From Streptomyces xantholiticus (GTDB lineage: Bacteria > Actinomycetota > Actinomycetes > Streptomycetales > Streptomycetaceae): 64,000 nucleotides of DNA. Below are positions 18,319 to 25,953 of the stretch, in pieces. The position numbers were made by a program, and so were the translations under genes. Numbering within the stretch: position 1 is the stretch's first letter; each line of letters begins with the position of its first letter. The notes under the pieces were generated by a model. The model saw only the letters and a program-made list of their open reading frames with translations, ran no database searches and had not been told where the DNA came from. The stretch spans positions 62,001 to 126,000 of the forward strand of contig NZ_BMWB01000023.1 of NCBI RefSeq assembly GCF_014651015.1. The letters are read 5' to 3'.

Positions 18319-18332
18319 GAGGCGTCCTCGAC

Positions 18333-18360
18333 GATCTCCGTATGGATCTCCGTATGGATC
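18333..18360. repeat. Tandem 12-bp GATC-bearing repeat upstream of gbn
   Basis: GATCTCCGTATG occurs twice in tandem (18333-18344, 18345-18356) and is followed by a third GATC at 18357. Two more GATC sites upstream of gbn are at 18523 and 18623. The downstream gene encodes a protein of a family reported to bind GATC, so an autoregulatory array is plausible. Confidence 0.6.
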
Positions 18361-18383
18361 ATTCGGCCTACAAGTGATCCATC
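18356..18383. promoter_or_regulatory. 28-bp dyad motif upstream of gbn
   Basis: GGATCA (18356-18361) and TGATCC (18375-18380) are perfect inverted arms around ATTCGGC-containing sequence. A second copy matching at 22 of 28 positions lies at 49810-49837, upstream of the FHA-ABC gene. Candidate operator for an unidentified regulator, possibly Gbn itself. Confidence 0.5.
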
Positions 18384-18665
18384 ATCTGTGTGAGACCGTC
18401 TCGTATCGCGGCGTGGTGACTGGTGGCCCGCCGCCGTCCGCTCCGCCGCCCTGGCGGCCCTTCCTCGGCGCCGCTGACCTGCCCTTTCCCGAGGCGGCCG
18501 GTCCGCACATGGACCCACAGCAGATCGGAATGAGGGATTCCGCTCGTGGTGGCCTCATACCGCAACGCAAAGCGTTCCGTACTGACCTTGTCGAATGGGT
18601 GGCCAGGACGCCCAGGAGGGGTGATCATGAGAAGTCCAGAGCGCACTTCCCATGAGGAGGCACGG

Positions 18666-18887
18666 GTGGCCGAGACTCTGAAGAAGGGCAGCCGGGTTAC
18701 CGGCGCCGCGCGCGACAAGCTCGCGGCAGACCTGAAGAAGAAGTACGACTCCGGTGCGAGCATCCGGGCGCTGGCCGAAGAGACCGGCCGCTCCTACGGA
18801 TTCGTCCACCGGATGCTCAGTGAGTCCGGAGTCGTCCTGCGAGGACGTGGCGGAGCGACGCGAGGCAAGAAGGCTGCTTCGGCCTGA
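18666..18887 (+). CDS. gbn: Gbn-type GATC-binding nucleoid-associated protein
   Basis: 73 residues from the GTG at 18666. AGGAGG ends 5 bases before it, deciding this start over longer in-frame openings. The sequence is a basic N-terminal arm (KKGSRVTGAARDKL), one helix-turn-helix (IRALAEETGRSYGFVHRML) and a basic RGRGGATRGKK tail. Size and sequence match my recollection of SCO1839, described as the small nucleoid protein Gbn that binds GATC. It probably influences DNA conformation and development. GATC-bearing repeats lie upstream. Confidence 0.88.
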   Translation: MAETLKKGSRVTGAARDKLAADLKKKYDSGASIRALAEETGRSYGFVHRMLSESGVVLRGRGGATRGKKAASA

Positions 18888-18985
18888 CGGCCCCGTCGTG
18901 ACGAGGCTGCTTCTCCGGTTCATCGGTTCCCACGGTGGCCACCTGGTCGATCCCAGGACCGACCAGGCGGTTACTGTGCAGTCGC

Positions 18986-18997
18986 TTACCTTCGTAA
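18986..18997. promoter_or_regulatory. TTAC-N4-GTAA palindrome upstream of enoyl-CoA hydratase
   Basis: TTACCTTCGTAA lies 40 bases before the start of the hydratase gene, inside a larger pairing of GGTTAC with GTAACC. TetR-type regulators of acyl-CoA genes often bind such sites, but the regulator is not identified. Confidence 0.35.
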
Positions 18998-19037
18998 CCT
19001 GAAGGGCAAGCCAGACTGCACGAACCGGAGGCACCTC

Positions 19038-19829
19038 ATGACTTCGCTCGACCCTGTACTTGACAAGGACGGTGTACGGCTCACCGTCGAAGACACGGTT
19101 GCCACGGTGACCCTGACGAACCCGGACAAGCGCAACGCCCAGAACTTCGCGCTGTGGCGGGCGTTGGCGCAGGCGGGTCGGTCGTTGCCGGGCAGCGTGC
19201 GGGTCGTCGTGCTGCGCGGCGAGGGCAAGTCCTTCTCCGCCGGCCTCGACCGGCAGGCATTCACACCGGAAGGCTTCGTCGGCGAGCTGTCCTTCATGGA
19301 CCTGGCACGCCGCACGGATGCGGAGATCGACGCGTCGATCGCCGAGTTCCAGGAGGCGTTCACCTGGTGGCGCCGCAACGACATCATCACGATCGCGGCC
19401 GTCCAGGGCCATGCGATCGGAGCCGGCTTCCAGCTCGCCCTCGCCTGCGACCTGCGGGTCGTCGCACAGGACGTGCAGTTCGCCATGCGCGAGACCAGCC
19501 TCGGGCTCGTTCCCGACCTCACCGGCACGCATCCGCTGGTGTCCCTCGTCGGCTACGCCCGCGCCCTCGAGATCTGTGCGACCGGACGCTTCGTCCACGC
19601 TGAGGAGGCCGAGCGCACCGGCCTGGCCAACCTCGTCGTGCCCGGCGACGAACTCGACTCCGCGGTACGGGACCTGACCGCGGCGCTGCTCGCCGCGCCC
19701 AGAGACGCGGTGATCGAGACCAAGGCGCTGCTGCAGGGGGTGGGGGACCGCTCCTACGACGAGCAGCGCGCGGCGGAGCGGGCGGCACAGGGACGGCGTC
19801 TGCGCGACCTGGCGGGCCTGGCGGACTGA
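19038..19829 (+). CDS. Enoyl-CoA hydratase/isomerase family protein
   Basis: 263 residues of the crotonase fold. The CoA-binding oxyanion segments are GEGKSFSAGLD and GHAIGAGFQLALACDLR, followed by METSLGL-like RETSLGLVPDLTG that carries the usual acidic residue. Enzymes of this family hydrate enoyl-CoA or isomerise it during fatty-acid breakdown. The substrate is not apparent. An RBS CCGGAGGC lies 10 bases before the ATG. From memory it is the SCO1838 position, next to gbn. Confidence 0.88.
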   Translation: MTSLDPVLDKDGVRLTVEDTVATVTLTNPDKRNAQNFALWRALAQAGRSLPGSVRVVVLRGEGKSFSAGLDRQAFTPEGFVGELSFMDLARRTDAEIDASIAEFQEAFTWWRRNDIITIAAVQGHAIGAGFQLALACDLRVVAQDVQFAMRETSLGLVPDLTGTHPLVSLVGYARALEICATGRFVHAEEAERTGLANLVVPGDELDSAVRDLTAALLAAPRDAVIETKALLQGVGDRSYDEQRAAERAAQGRRLRDLAGLAD

Positions 19830-19839
19830 CGCGGGACTC

Positions 19840-19945
19840 GCCTGCGGCGGGTATTGCCCCCGCGCCTGGCGGCGTGGGGGACCGTGCGAACGCGGTATGC
19901 CTGACCGGGTTCGGTAAGGGGCGGTGAAGGGACGGGCTCCGCGCG
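19840..19945. repeat. Diverged copy of the GCCTGCGGCGGG intergenic element
   Basis: GCCTGCGGCGGGT starts 11 bases after the hydratase stop. It is followed by CCCCCGCG, GGGTTCGGTAAGGGGCGGTGAAGGG and GCGCGGCGG, in the order seen at 13138-13293. The right inverted arm is degenerate. No gene is visible here. Confidence 0.45.
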
Positions 19946-19949
19946 GCGG

Positions 19950-20621
19950 TCAAGGCGTCGCGGAGATCACCACCGTCACCGCCCGCTCGTCCCCCAGCGC
20001 CACCCCCACCGCGCCCCGTACCGCCCTCGCCACGTCCAGCGCCCGGTACCCCTCCGCCGTCGCCAGTTCGACGCGGACGTGGTCAGGCGCCCGATGCACC
20101 GCCGTGCCCAGTGTCGCCGTCAGGTGCGCCACGCCCGGCGTCCTCGCCACGGCCGTGCCCACCGGGTCCGACGGGGTCACGGCCTCCGGCGGTTCCGGGG
20201 CCGAGTGCTGCTCCGGAGCCTCATCCAGCAGTCGGGCCACCCGCAGATCGACGGCCGTCACCGTAAGGCCCAGCTCCTCCACCGCCGCCTCGAACAGAGT
20301 GGCCCGCAGCGCAGCCGTGAGCGACGGCAGCGGCTCGTCGAGGCCCCACACCGACATGTCCGCCTCAATGAGCAGCGGCCCCGGGGGCAGAGAGGCCGGC
20401 GGGGCGGGCACCGTCGGGTCCTCCGCCGCGGCCGGGTCCGCCAGGCAGAGCCGGACATCGTCCAGGGCCGCACCAGGCACCGAGGCCGCCGCCCGCCGCA
20501 GCACCGCCGCGGCCGCCGATTCCGACAGCCAGGCGCCGTCCGCCGGACCTCCCAGGCCAAGCAGTCTGCCGAGCCCCATCACTCGGCGGACCCGCCGCCG
20601 CACCGCATCCGGAGTGGTCAT
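19950..20621 (-). CDS. P10-family protein divergent from the Asp23 cluster
   Basis: About 223 residues from the ATG at 20621, although GGAGGA is unusually close to this ATG, so an upstream ATG at 20639 or TTG at 20660 may be used. Streptomyces homologues carry the uninformative label nucleopolyhedrovirus P10 family. The region VARTPGVAHLTATLG to ARAVRGAVGVAL resembles the Asp23 core pattern, with a second similar unit around residues 85-130. A soluble Asp23-like partner of the divergent cluster is my inference. Confidence 0.65.
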   Translation of the reverse strand: MTTPDAVRRRVRRVMGLGRLLGLGGPADGAWLSESAAAAVLRRAAASVPGAALDDVRLCLADPAAAEDPTVPAPPASLPPGPLLIEADMSVWGLDEPLPSLTAALRATLFEAAVEELGLTVTAVDLRVARLLDEAPEQHSAPEPPEAVTPSDPVGTAVARTPGVAHLTATLGTAVHRAPDHVRVELATAEGYRALDVARAVRGAVGVALGDERAVTVVISATP

Positions 20622-20713
20622 TCCTCCAGCCTGCCGCATCCCCGGCGCGGATGGGGGCAAGCACGCTTAATGTGGGCAATGGGGGCACCACCTGCCCGGA
20701 AAGGATGACGGCT

Positions 20714-21208
20714 ATGACCGAAACACCTGGGCGCAGCCTGCCCACGACATCCGGAAACGAGCTGTCCGGTTCCAGCGACGCCCCTCGGAAGGCCACGGCC
20801 AAACGGCTTCCCGAGCCGGGCTCCCGGGGCCGCACCACCATCGCAGACGGCGTGGTGGAGAAGATCGCCGGACTCGCCGCCAGGGACGTGCTCGGCGTGA
20901 ACGCCATGGGCGGCGGCCTGTCCCGTACGTTCGGCGCGGTGCGCGACAGGGTGGGGCCCGGCAGCAGCAGGTCGAGTGCCACGCGTGGAGTGAAGGCCGA
21001 GGTCGGTGAGGTACAGACGGCGCTCGACCTGGAGATCGTCGTCGACTACGGCGTCTCCATCGCCGATGTCGCCCGCGCGGTCCGTGAGAACGTGGTCTCC
21101 GCCGTCGAGCGGATGACCGGGCTCGAGGTCGTCGAGGTGAACATCGCCGTCAGCGACGTGAAACTGCCCGAAGAGGAAGAGGAAGAGCCGGAGCCGCGAC
21201 TCCAGTAG
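20714..21208 (+). CDS. Asp23/Gls24 family envelope stress protein (first copy)
   Basis: 164 residues from the ATG at 20714. GGAAAGG 9 bases upstream selects it over the ATG at 20705. A disordered N-terminus precedes the Asp23 domain: RTTIADGVVEKIAGLAARDVLGV, a glycine-rich turn, LDLEIVVDYGVSIADVARAVRENVV and EVVEVNIAVSDVKLP. The end is strongly acidic (EEEEEEPEP). Asp23 proteins form membrane-associated scaffolds with AmaP in Firmicutes. Here it heads a five-gene plus-strand cluster. Confidence 0.9.
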   Translation: MTETPGRSLPTTSGNELSGSSDAPRKATAKRLPEPGSRGRTTIADGVVEKIAGLAARDVLGVNAMGGGLSRTFGAVRDRVGPGSSRSSATRGVKAEVGEVQTALDLEIVVDYGVSIADVARAVRENVVSAVERMTGLEVVEVNIAVSDVKLPEEEEEEPEPRLQ

Positions 21209-21219
21209 AGGAGCCCAAC

Positions 21220-21411
21220 ATGAGCATGGCGGTGGTCGGACTGATGGCCGGTATGGCGCTCGGATTTGCCGGATACTTCGGTGGATTCGGTGCGTTTGTG
21301 CTGGTGGCGGCCCTGGGAGCGGTCGGTTTCGTGATCGGCCGGTTCCTCGAGGGGGACCTGGAGGTCGGCGACTTCCTCCGGGGCCGCGAGCGTGGCGACC
21401 GGCGGCGGTGA
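21220..21411 (+). CDS. Small DUF2273-like membrane protein of the Asp23 operon
   Basis: 63 residues. Two close hydrophobic segments (about 4-20 and 24-42) are followed by FLEGDLEVGDFLRGRERGDRRR. Small membrane proteins of this kind sit between asp23 and amaP genes in other bacteria. It starts 11 bases after the first Asp23 gene, with GAGGAGC upstream. It is probably a membrane component of the Asp23 scaffold. Confidence 0.8.
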   Translation: MSMAVVGLMAGMALGFAGYFGGFGAFVLVAALGAVGFVIGRFLEGDLEVGDFLRGRERGDRRR

Positions 21412-21417
21412 CAGGCG

Positions 21418-21807
21418 GTGACCGTGGACCCCGTGGGGGTGGCCGGCACGTCGGCAGGGATGCCCGCGCGGCGGCCGGCACCGGCTGCCCGGGGGGCGAC
21501 CGGCATCGCCGACCGCGTCGTGGCGAAGATCGCCGCGCAGGCGGCGCGTGAAGCGCTGCACGGCGTGCCGGAGGGCGGCGCGCCGCCGCACGCCATGGTC
21601 GTCGTGCACCACGACACGGCCCGGGTGCGGGTCAGTCTCGAGCTGGAGTACCCCTCGGACATCGGCGCCCAGTGCGGCGCGGTGCGTCGCCGAGTCGTCC
21701 AGCGGGTAAAGGCGTTGGCGGGGATGGAGGTCCCCGAGGTGGCGGTGCACGTCGAGCGGCTGCACTCCGCCCACTCGCGCGGTGCGGCGAAGGGGAGGAT
21801 TCGATGA
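21418..21807 (+). CDS. Asp23/Gls24 family protein (second copy)
   Basis: 129 residues from the GTG at 21418. After an Ala/Pro-rich start comes the Asp23 pattern: GATGIADRVVAKIAAQAAREAL, then VRVSLELEYPSDIGAQCGAVRRRVVQRV and MEVPEVAVHVERL. It is shorter than the first copy and lacks the acidic tail, ending basic (RGAAKGRIR). Its stop overlaps the next ATG in an ATGA. Confidence 0.85.
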   Translation: MTVDPVGVAGTSAGMPARRPAPAARGATGIADRVVAKIAAQAAREALHGVPEGGAPPHAMVVVHHDTARVRVSLELEYPSDIGAQCGAVRRRVVQRVKALAGMEVPEVAVHVERLHSAHSRGAAKGRIR

Positions 21808-22502
21808 CCGAACCGGAGAAGCCCACCGACCCGGGCCCTGAGTCGACGCCGGGCTCCGCGGGTTCCGAACGTTCCGCACAGCCCGTTCTCGAGCTGGACC
21901 AGTCCGCCTCCGCGTCCGCGTACGACCCGGTGGCGAAGAAGGACGACGACGGCGGCAGGATCGGGCGCTTCTGGTCGGTGCGCCGGGTGCCCGCCGCACT
22001 GCTGGCGCTTGTCGTTCTCGGTGGCGCCGGACTGCTGCTGTACGACGTCGCCGCCGTGCGCGCCGACCGGCCCGCCATGGGCTGGCGGCGAGCCGCCGCC
22101 GAGTACCTCGCCGAATGGCGACTGAACGAGATCGCGGTCCTGGCCGCGGCCGGTGCCGTGATGCTCGTCGGCATCTGGCTCATCGTCCTGGCGGTGACGC
22201 CGGGCCTGCGGTCGCTGCTGCCGATGCGGCGCGACCGCCCCCACGTACGGGCCGGCCTCCACCGTGAGGCCGCGGCACTCGTGCTGCGCGACCGTGCCAT
22301 GGAGGTCTCCGGGGTGCAGACGGTACGGGTGCGGATGGGGCGCTCCAAGGCGTCGGTGCGGGCGCGTGCCCACTTCCGTGACCTCGACGACGTACGCGCC
22401 GACCTGGACGCGGCGCTCGGTGTCGGCCTGAAGGAACTCGGCCTTGCCCGCCCCCCGGCCCTGGCCGTGTACGTGGGCAGGCCGCCGGCGAGAAAGAGGT
22501 GA
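21804..22502 (+). CDS. Membrane-anchored DUF6286-type protein with Asp23-like tail
   Basis: 232 residues from the ATG at 21804, which is coupled to the preceding gene. A disordered acidic N-terminus (about 1-55) leads to two membrane spans (about 64-84 and 108-130). The C-terminal domain, VSGVQTVRVRMGRSKASVRARAHF to LGLARPPALAVYVG, repeats the alpha-beta pattern of Asp23 folds. It probably anchors Asp23-type partners to the membrane. Function is otherwise unknown. Confidence 0.75.
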   Translation: MTEPEKPTDPGPESTPGSAGSERSAQPVLELDQSASASAYDPVAKKDDDGGRIGRFWSVRRVPAALLALVVLGGAGLLLYDVAAVRADRPAMGWRRAAAEYLAEWRLNEIAVLAAAGAVMLVGIWLIVLAVTPGLRSLLPMRRDRPHVRAGLHREAAALVLRDRAMEVSGVQTVRVRMGRSKASVRARAHFRDLDDVRADLDAALGVGLKELGLARPPALAVYVGRPPARKR

Positions 22503-22508
22503 GGACCG

Positions 22509-23096
22509 GTGCAGGAGATGCTTCGAGCCGTCAACCGTGTGTTCCTCGGCCTTGCCGGGCTGGTCCTGATGTGCGCCGGAGGCGCGGTCCTCGCGGCCGG
22601 CGTCGGCCTCTCCGTCCCCTCGTGGTGGCCCTACGACGGCCGGCACGACGTACTGCTGAGCGACGCCGACCGGGCGCGATGGCGCGACGAAGGCTGGTGG
22701 TGGCCGGTCGTCATCGCTGTGCTCGCAACGCTGGTGGTCCTCGGTCTGTGGTGGTTCCTCGCCCAACTCCGGCGCGCACGGCTTGCGGAGGTACTGGTGG
22801 AGAGCGGCGACGGCGAAGGGGCACTGCTGCGCGGGCGGGCGCTGGAGGGCGTACTGGAGGACGAGGTGGCGTCCCTGGAGGGTGTCTCCCGCGCGTCCGT
22901 CACGCTGATGGGCCGGCGTAACGCGCCGCGGGCGAGGGCGGTGCTGCAGCTGGAACCGGACGCGGCACCGGGCGGAACGCTGGCGCGTCTCACCGACGAG
23001 GCGGTGGCCCACGCACGGGACTCGGCGGGGCTGGAGGCGCTGCCGACGGAGGTTCGGTTGGGGTTGGCGAAGCATCGGGCCCGGCGGGTTTCGTGA
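22509..23096 (+). CDS. amaP: AmaP-type alkaline shock membrane anchor protein
   Basis: 195 residues from the GTG at 22509. Two membrane spans (about 9-34 and 65-85) flank a Trp-rich loop WWPYDGR/GWWWP. The C-terminal cytoplasmic domain, LLRGRALEGVLEDEVASLEGVSRASVTLMG to LGLAKHRARRV, parallels the end of the preceding protein. AmaP anchors Asp23 at the membrane in staphylococci. The same role is inferred here. It is the last gene of the cluster. Confidence 0.8.
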   Translation: MQEMLRAVNRVFLGLAGLVLMCAGGAVLAAGVGLSVPSWWPYDGRHDVLLSDADRARWRDEGWWWPVVIAVLATLVVLGLWWFLAQLRRARLAEVLVESGDGEGALLRGRALEGVLEDEVASLEGVSRASVTLMGRRNAPRARAVLQLEPDAAPGGTLARLTDEAVAHARDSAGLEALPTEVRLGLAKHRARRVS

Positions 23097-23378
23097 CGGA
23101 GTGCCCGCTGGGCGGGCCGCTTCCCCTCGCCGGCCCTTCCCCGGACCGGGCTCCTCCCGCTACGCCTGGTCGGCGTGTGGGACCCCGCGTCCCGTGCGCG
23201 CGGGGGCCGTGCCCCGCACCCGCGCCGGCGGGGCCGGATCTCGGGCGACCCGGGGCACCGAACGCGGCACGGTGCCGGGTTCTGGGGCCGGCCCCGCCAC
23301 GCGGTGGAGCCGCACATCGGTACAGCGGGAAGGGGCAGGGCGGGGAACACGCCCGCCGAAGGCGCTCGCGCGCCCCCG
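23097..23378. repeat. GC-rich intergenic segment related to the dispersed element
   Basis: A 282-base gap between convergent genes, filled with GC-rich hairpins. GGGAAGGGGCAGGGCGGGGAACAC and then GCCCGCCGAAGGC (23351-23363) match the right end of the element at 13281-13293 with one change. The left end is degenerate. No coding frame is credible. Confidence 0.4.
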
Positions 23379-24134
23379 TCAGAAGCCGTGCCGCGCGCCC
23401 CCGTCGACCGGCAGCATGATGCCGGTCAGGTAGGACGCCGCCGGCGACAGCAGGAAGGCCGCCGCCCGGCCGAACTCCTCCGGAGTGCCGTAGCGCCGCA
23501 GCGGGATGCCCGACTCGTTCGCCGTGCGAGCCGCGTCCGCGTCGCCCGAGAGCGCGTCGAGCTCGCGGACGCGGTCCGTGTCGATGCGGGAGGGCAGCAG
23601 GCCGACGACCCGGATGCCGCGCGGGCCCAACTCGTCCGCGAGGGACTTCGCGAAGCCCGCGAGGCCGGGACGGAGGCCGTTGGAGATGGTCAGTCCGGGG
23701 ACGGGCTCGTGCACGGAACCGGAGAGGACGAAGCCGATGACGCCGCCGTCGCCCAGCTCCGCCGCGGCCGTGCGGGCGAGGCGTACCGCACCGAGGAACA
23801 CCGACTCGAAGGCGGCGGCCCACTGCTCGTCCGAGTTGTCCGCGACGAAGCCGGGCGCCGGGCCGCCCACGCTGATGAGAATGCCGTCGAAGCGCCCGAA
23901 GTGCGCCCGGGCGGCGGCGATGAGGCGCTGCGCTCCCGACGGGTCGGCGTTGTCACAGGCCACCCCCACCGCGCCGGCGCCGAGTTCGGCCGCCGCGTCC
24001 ATGACTGTCTTCTCGTCCCGTCCGGTGATGATGACCCTCGCACCATCCGCGACGAGCGCCCGCGCCGAGGCGTTGCCGAGGCCCCGCGAGGCGCCGGTGA
24101 GGATGTAGACACGGTCCTTCAGTCCAAGATCCAT
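23379..24134 (-). CDS. Atypical SDR-family oxidoreductase lacking YxxxK
   Basis: 251 residues with the Rossmann motif TGASRGLG (13-20) and the C-terminal YLTGIMLPVDGG typical of FabG-like SDRs. At the catalytic position the usual Tyr-x-x-x-Lys is replaced by Ser151 and Arg155 (SNGLR), and NNAG is replaced by SVGGP. It therefore may bind NAD(P)H but use a different mechanism or have lost reductase activity. It lies 4 bases from the GH15 gene and reads in the same direction. Confidence 0.85.
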   Translation of the reverse strand: MDLGLKDRVYILTGASRGLGNASARALVADGARVIITGRDEKTVMDAAAELGAGAVGVACDNADPSGAQRLIAAARAHFGRFDGILISVGGPAPGFVADNSDEQWAAAFESVFLGAVRLARTAAAELGDGGVIGFVLSGSVHEPVPGLTISNGLRPGLAGFAKSLADELGPRGIRVVGLLPSRIDTDRVRELDALSGDADAARTANESGIPLRRYGTPEEFGRAAAFLLSPAASYLTGIMLPVDGGARHGF

Positions 24135-24138
24135 GGCC

Positions 24139-25923
24139 CTATCCTGCCGCCTCCTGCCCGGTGAGTGCGAGGGCCGTGGTGACCAGGCCGATATGGCTGA
24201 ACGCCTGGGGGAAGTTGCCGAGGTGCTGTCCCGAAGAGGGGTCGTACTCCTCGGAGAGGAGGCCCACGTCGTTGCACAGGGTCAGCAGCCGCTCGAACAG
24301 TTCACGGGCCTCCTTCTCCCGGCCGGTCATCCGCAGCGCGTCGGCCAGCCAGAAGGAGCAGACGAGGAACGCCCCTTCGCGGCCCGGCAGCCCGTCGATC
24401 CGGGTCGCCTCGGCGGTGTAGCGGCGCACGAGCGGCCCGCTGCCCAGTTCGCGCCGGATCGCCTCGACGGTGCCGACGACCCGAGGGTCGTCGGGCGGCA
24501 GGAACCCGACCCGCGGGATGAGCAGGACGGCGGCGTCGAGCTCGGCGGAGCCGTACGACTGGGTGAAGGTGCCCCGTACCGGGTCGAAGCCCTTCTCGCA
24601 CACCTCGCGGTGCACCTCGTCCCGCATCGCCCGCCAGCGGGCGACGTCGCCGCGCAGCGACGGGTCGGACTCCAGGGTGCGAACGGCACGGTCCGCCGCG
24701 ACCCATGCCATGACCTTGGAGTGCACGAAGTGGCGGCGCGGGCCGCGGACCTCCCACAGCCCCTGGTCCGGTTCGCGCCACTTGGCCTCCAGGAAGCCGA
24801 GCAGGCTCAGCTGGATGTTCCAGGCATGCCGTTCCGGCGCGAGGCCCGCCTGCCTGGCGAGGAAGAGGGAGTCGATGACTTCGCCGTACACGTCGAGCTG
24901 CAGCTGGCAGACCGCGTCGTTGCCGATGCGGACCGGTACCGAGCCGGCGTGGCCGCCGAGCCAGCCCAGCTCCAGCTCGGCCAGGCGCCGTTCGCCCGCG
25001 AGCCCGTACATGATCTGCAGGTCGGCCGGGTCGCCGGCGACGGCGCGCAGCAGCCAGTCCCGCCAGGCCGCGGCCTCGTCGAGGTAGCCGACGGACACCA
25101 GTGCGCTCAGCGTGAGGGTGGAGTCACGCAGCCAGCAGAAGCGGTAGTCCCAGTTCCGTACGCCGCCGATGTCCTCCGGCAGGGAGGTCGTCGGCGCGGC
25201 GACGATGCCGCCGGTGGGGGCGTACGTCAGGGCCTTGAGGGTGATCAGGGACCGCAGGACGGCGTCGCGGTACGGGCCCTGGTACCGGCACTTGGACGAC
25301 CACGTCTCCCAGTCCTGCAGACAGTGCTCCAGGGACTGGTACGGGTCGATGAGATCGGGCCGCGGCTTGTGCGAGGGATGCCAGGTGAGGACGAACGCCA
25401 CCTTGTCGCCCTCGCCGACCGTGAACGAAGAGCAGGTGCTGAAGTGCTGACCCCATGTCTTGACCGGCGGTTCGCTGCGCAGCCACACCGAGTCGGGTCC
25501 CGCGATCGCGATCCGGTGGCCGTCGGCGCGCCGCACCCAGGGCACGACGGAGCCGTAGTCGAAGCGCAGCCGCAGGGTGCTCCGCATGTCGACGGTGCCG
25601 CTGAGGCCCTCGATGATGCGGACGACGTCGGGGGCCTCGTCCCGCTGCGGCATGAAGTCGAGGATCCTGACCGTCCCCGTGCGGGTCTCCCACACCGATT
25701 CCAGCACCAGTGACGCGCCGACGTAGCGCCGGCGGGTGCAGGCGCCCGCGCCCTCGGGCGCGATCCGCCAGTGGCCGTTCTCCTCGTCGCCGAGGAGGGC
25801 GGCGAAGCAGGCGGCGGAGTCGAACCGGGGCAGGCACAGCCAGTCGATGGAGCCGTTCCTGCCGACCAGGGCAGCGGTCTGCAGATCGCCGATGAGGGCG
25901 TAGTCCTCGATTCGTTGCGTCAC
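24139..25923 (-). CDS. Glycoside hydrolase family 15 protein (trehalase/glucoamylase-like)
   Basis: 594 residues. The N-terminal beta domain begins IEDYALIGDLQTAALVG and contains NGSIDWLCLPRFDS, the signature of the GH15 trehalase-type N domain. The (alpha/alpha)6 catalytic barrel follows, with GGVRNWDYRFCWLRDS and later EYDPSSGQHLGNFPQAFSHIGLV. Mycobacterial relatives hydrolyse trehalose, others maltodextrins. No signal peptide is seen, so it is cytoplasmic. Confidence 0.9.
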   Translation of the reverse strand: MTQRIEDYALIGDLQTAALVGRNGSIDWLCLPRFDSAACFAALLGDEENGHWRIAPEGAGACTRRRYVGASLVLESVWETRTGTVRILDFMPQRDEAPDVVRIIEGLSGTVDMRSTLRLRFDYGSVVPWVRRADGHRIAIAGPDSVWLRSEPPVKTWGQHFSTCSSFTVGEGDKVAFVLTWHPSHKPRPDLIDPYQSLEHCLQDWETWSSKCRYQGPYRDAVLRSLITLKALTYAPTGGIVAAPTTSLPEDIGGVRNWDYRFCWLRDSTLTLSALVSVGYLDEAAAWRDWLLRAVAGDPADLQIMYGLAGERRLAELELGWLGGHAGSVPVRIGNDAVCQLQLDVYGEVIDSLFLARQAGLAPERHAWNIQLSLLGFLEAKWREPDQGLWEVRGPRRHFVHSKVMAWVAADRAVRTLESDPSLRGDVARWRAMRDEVHREVCEKGFDPVRGTFTQSYGSAELDAAVLLIPRVGFLPPDDPRVVGTVEAIRRELGSGPLVRRYTAEATRIDGLPGREGAFLVCSFWLADALRMTGREKEARELFERLLTLCNDVGLLSEEYDPSSGQHLGNFPQAFSHIGLVTTALALTGQEAAG

Positions 25924-25953
25924 GCTCTGGCGTGTTCCCGCCGGGAGGACCGA

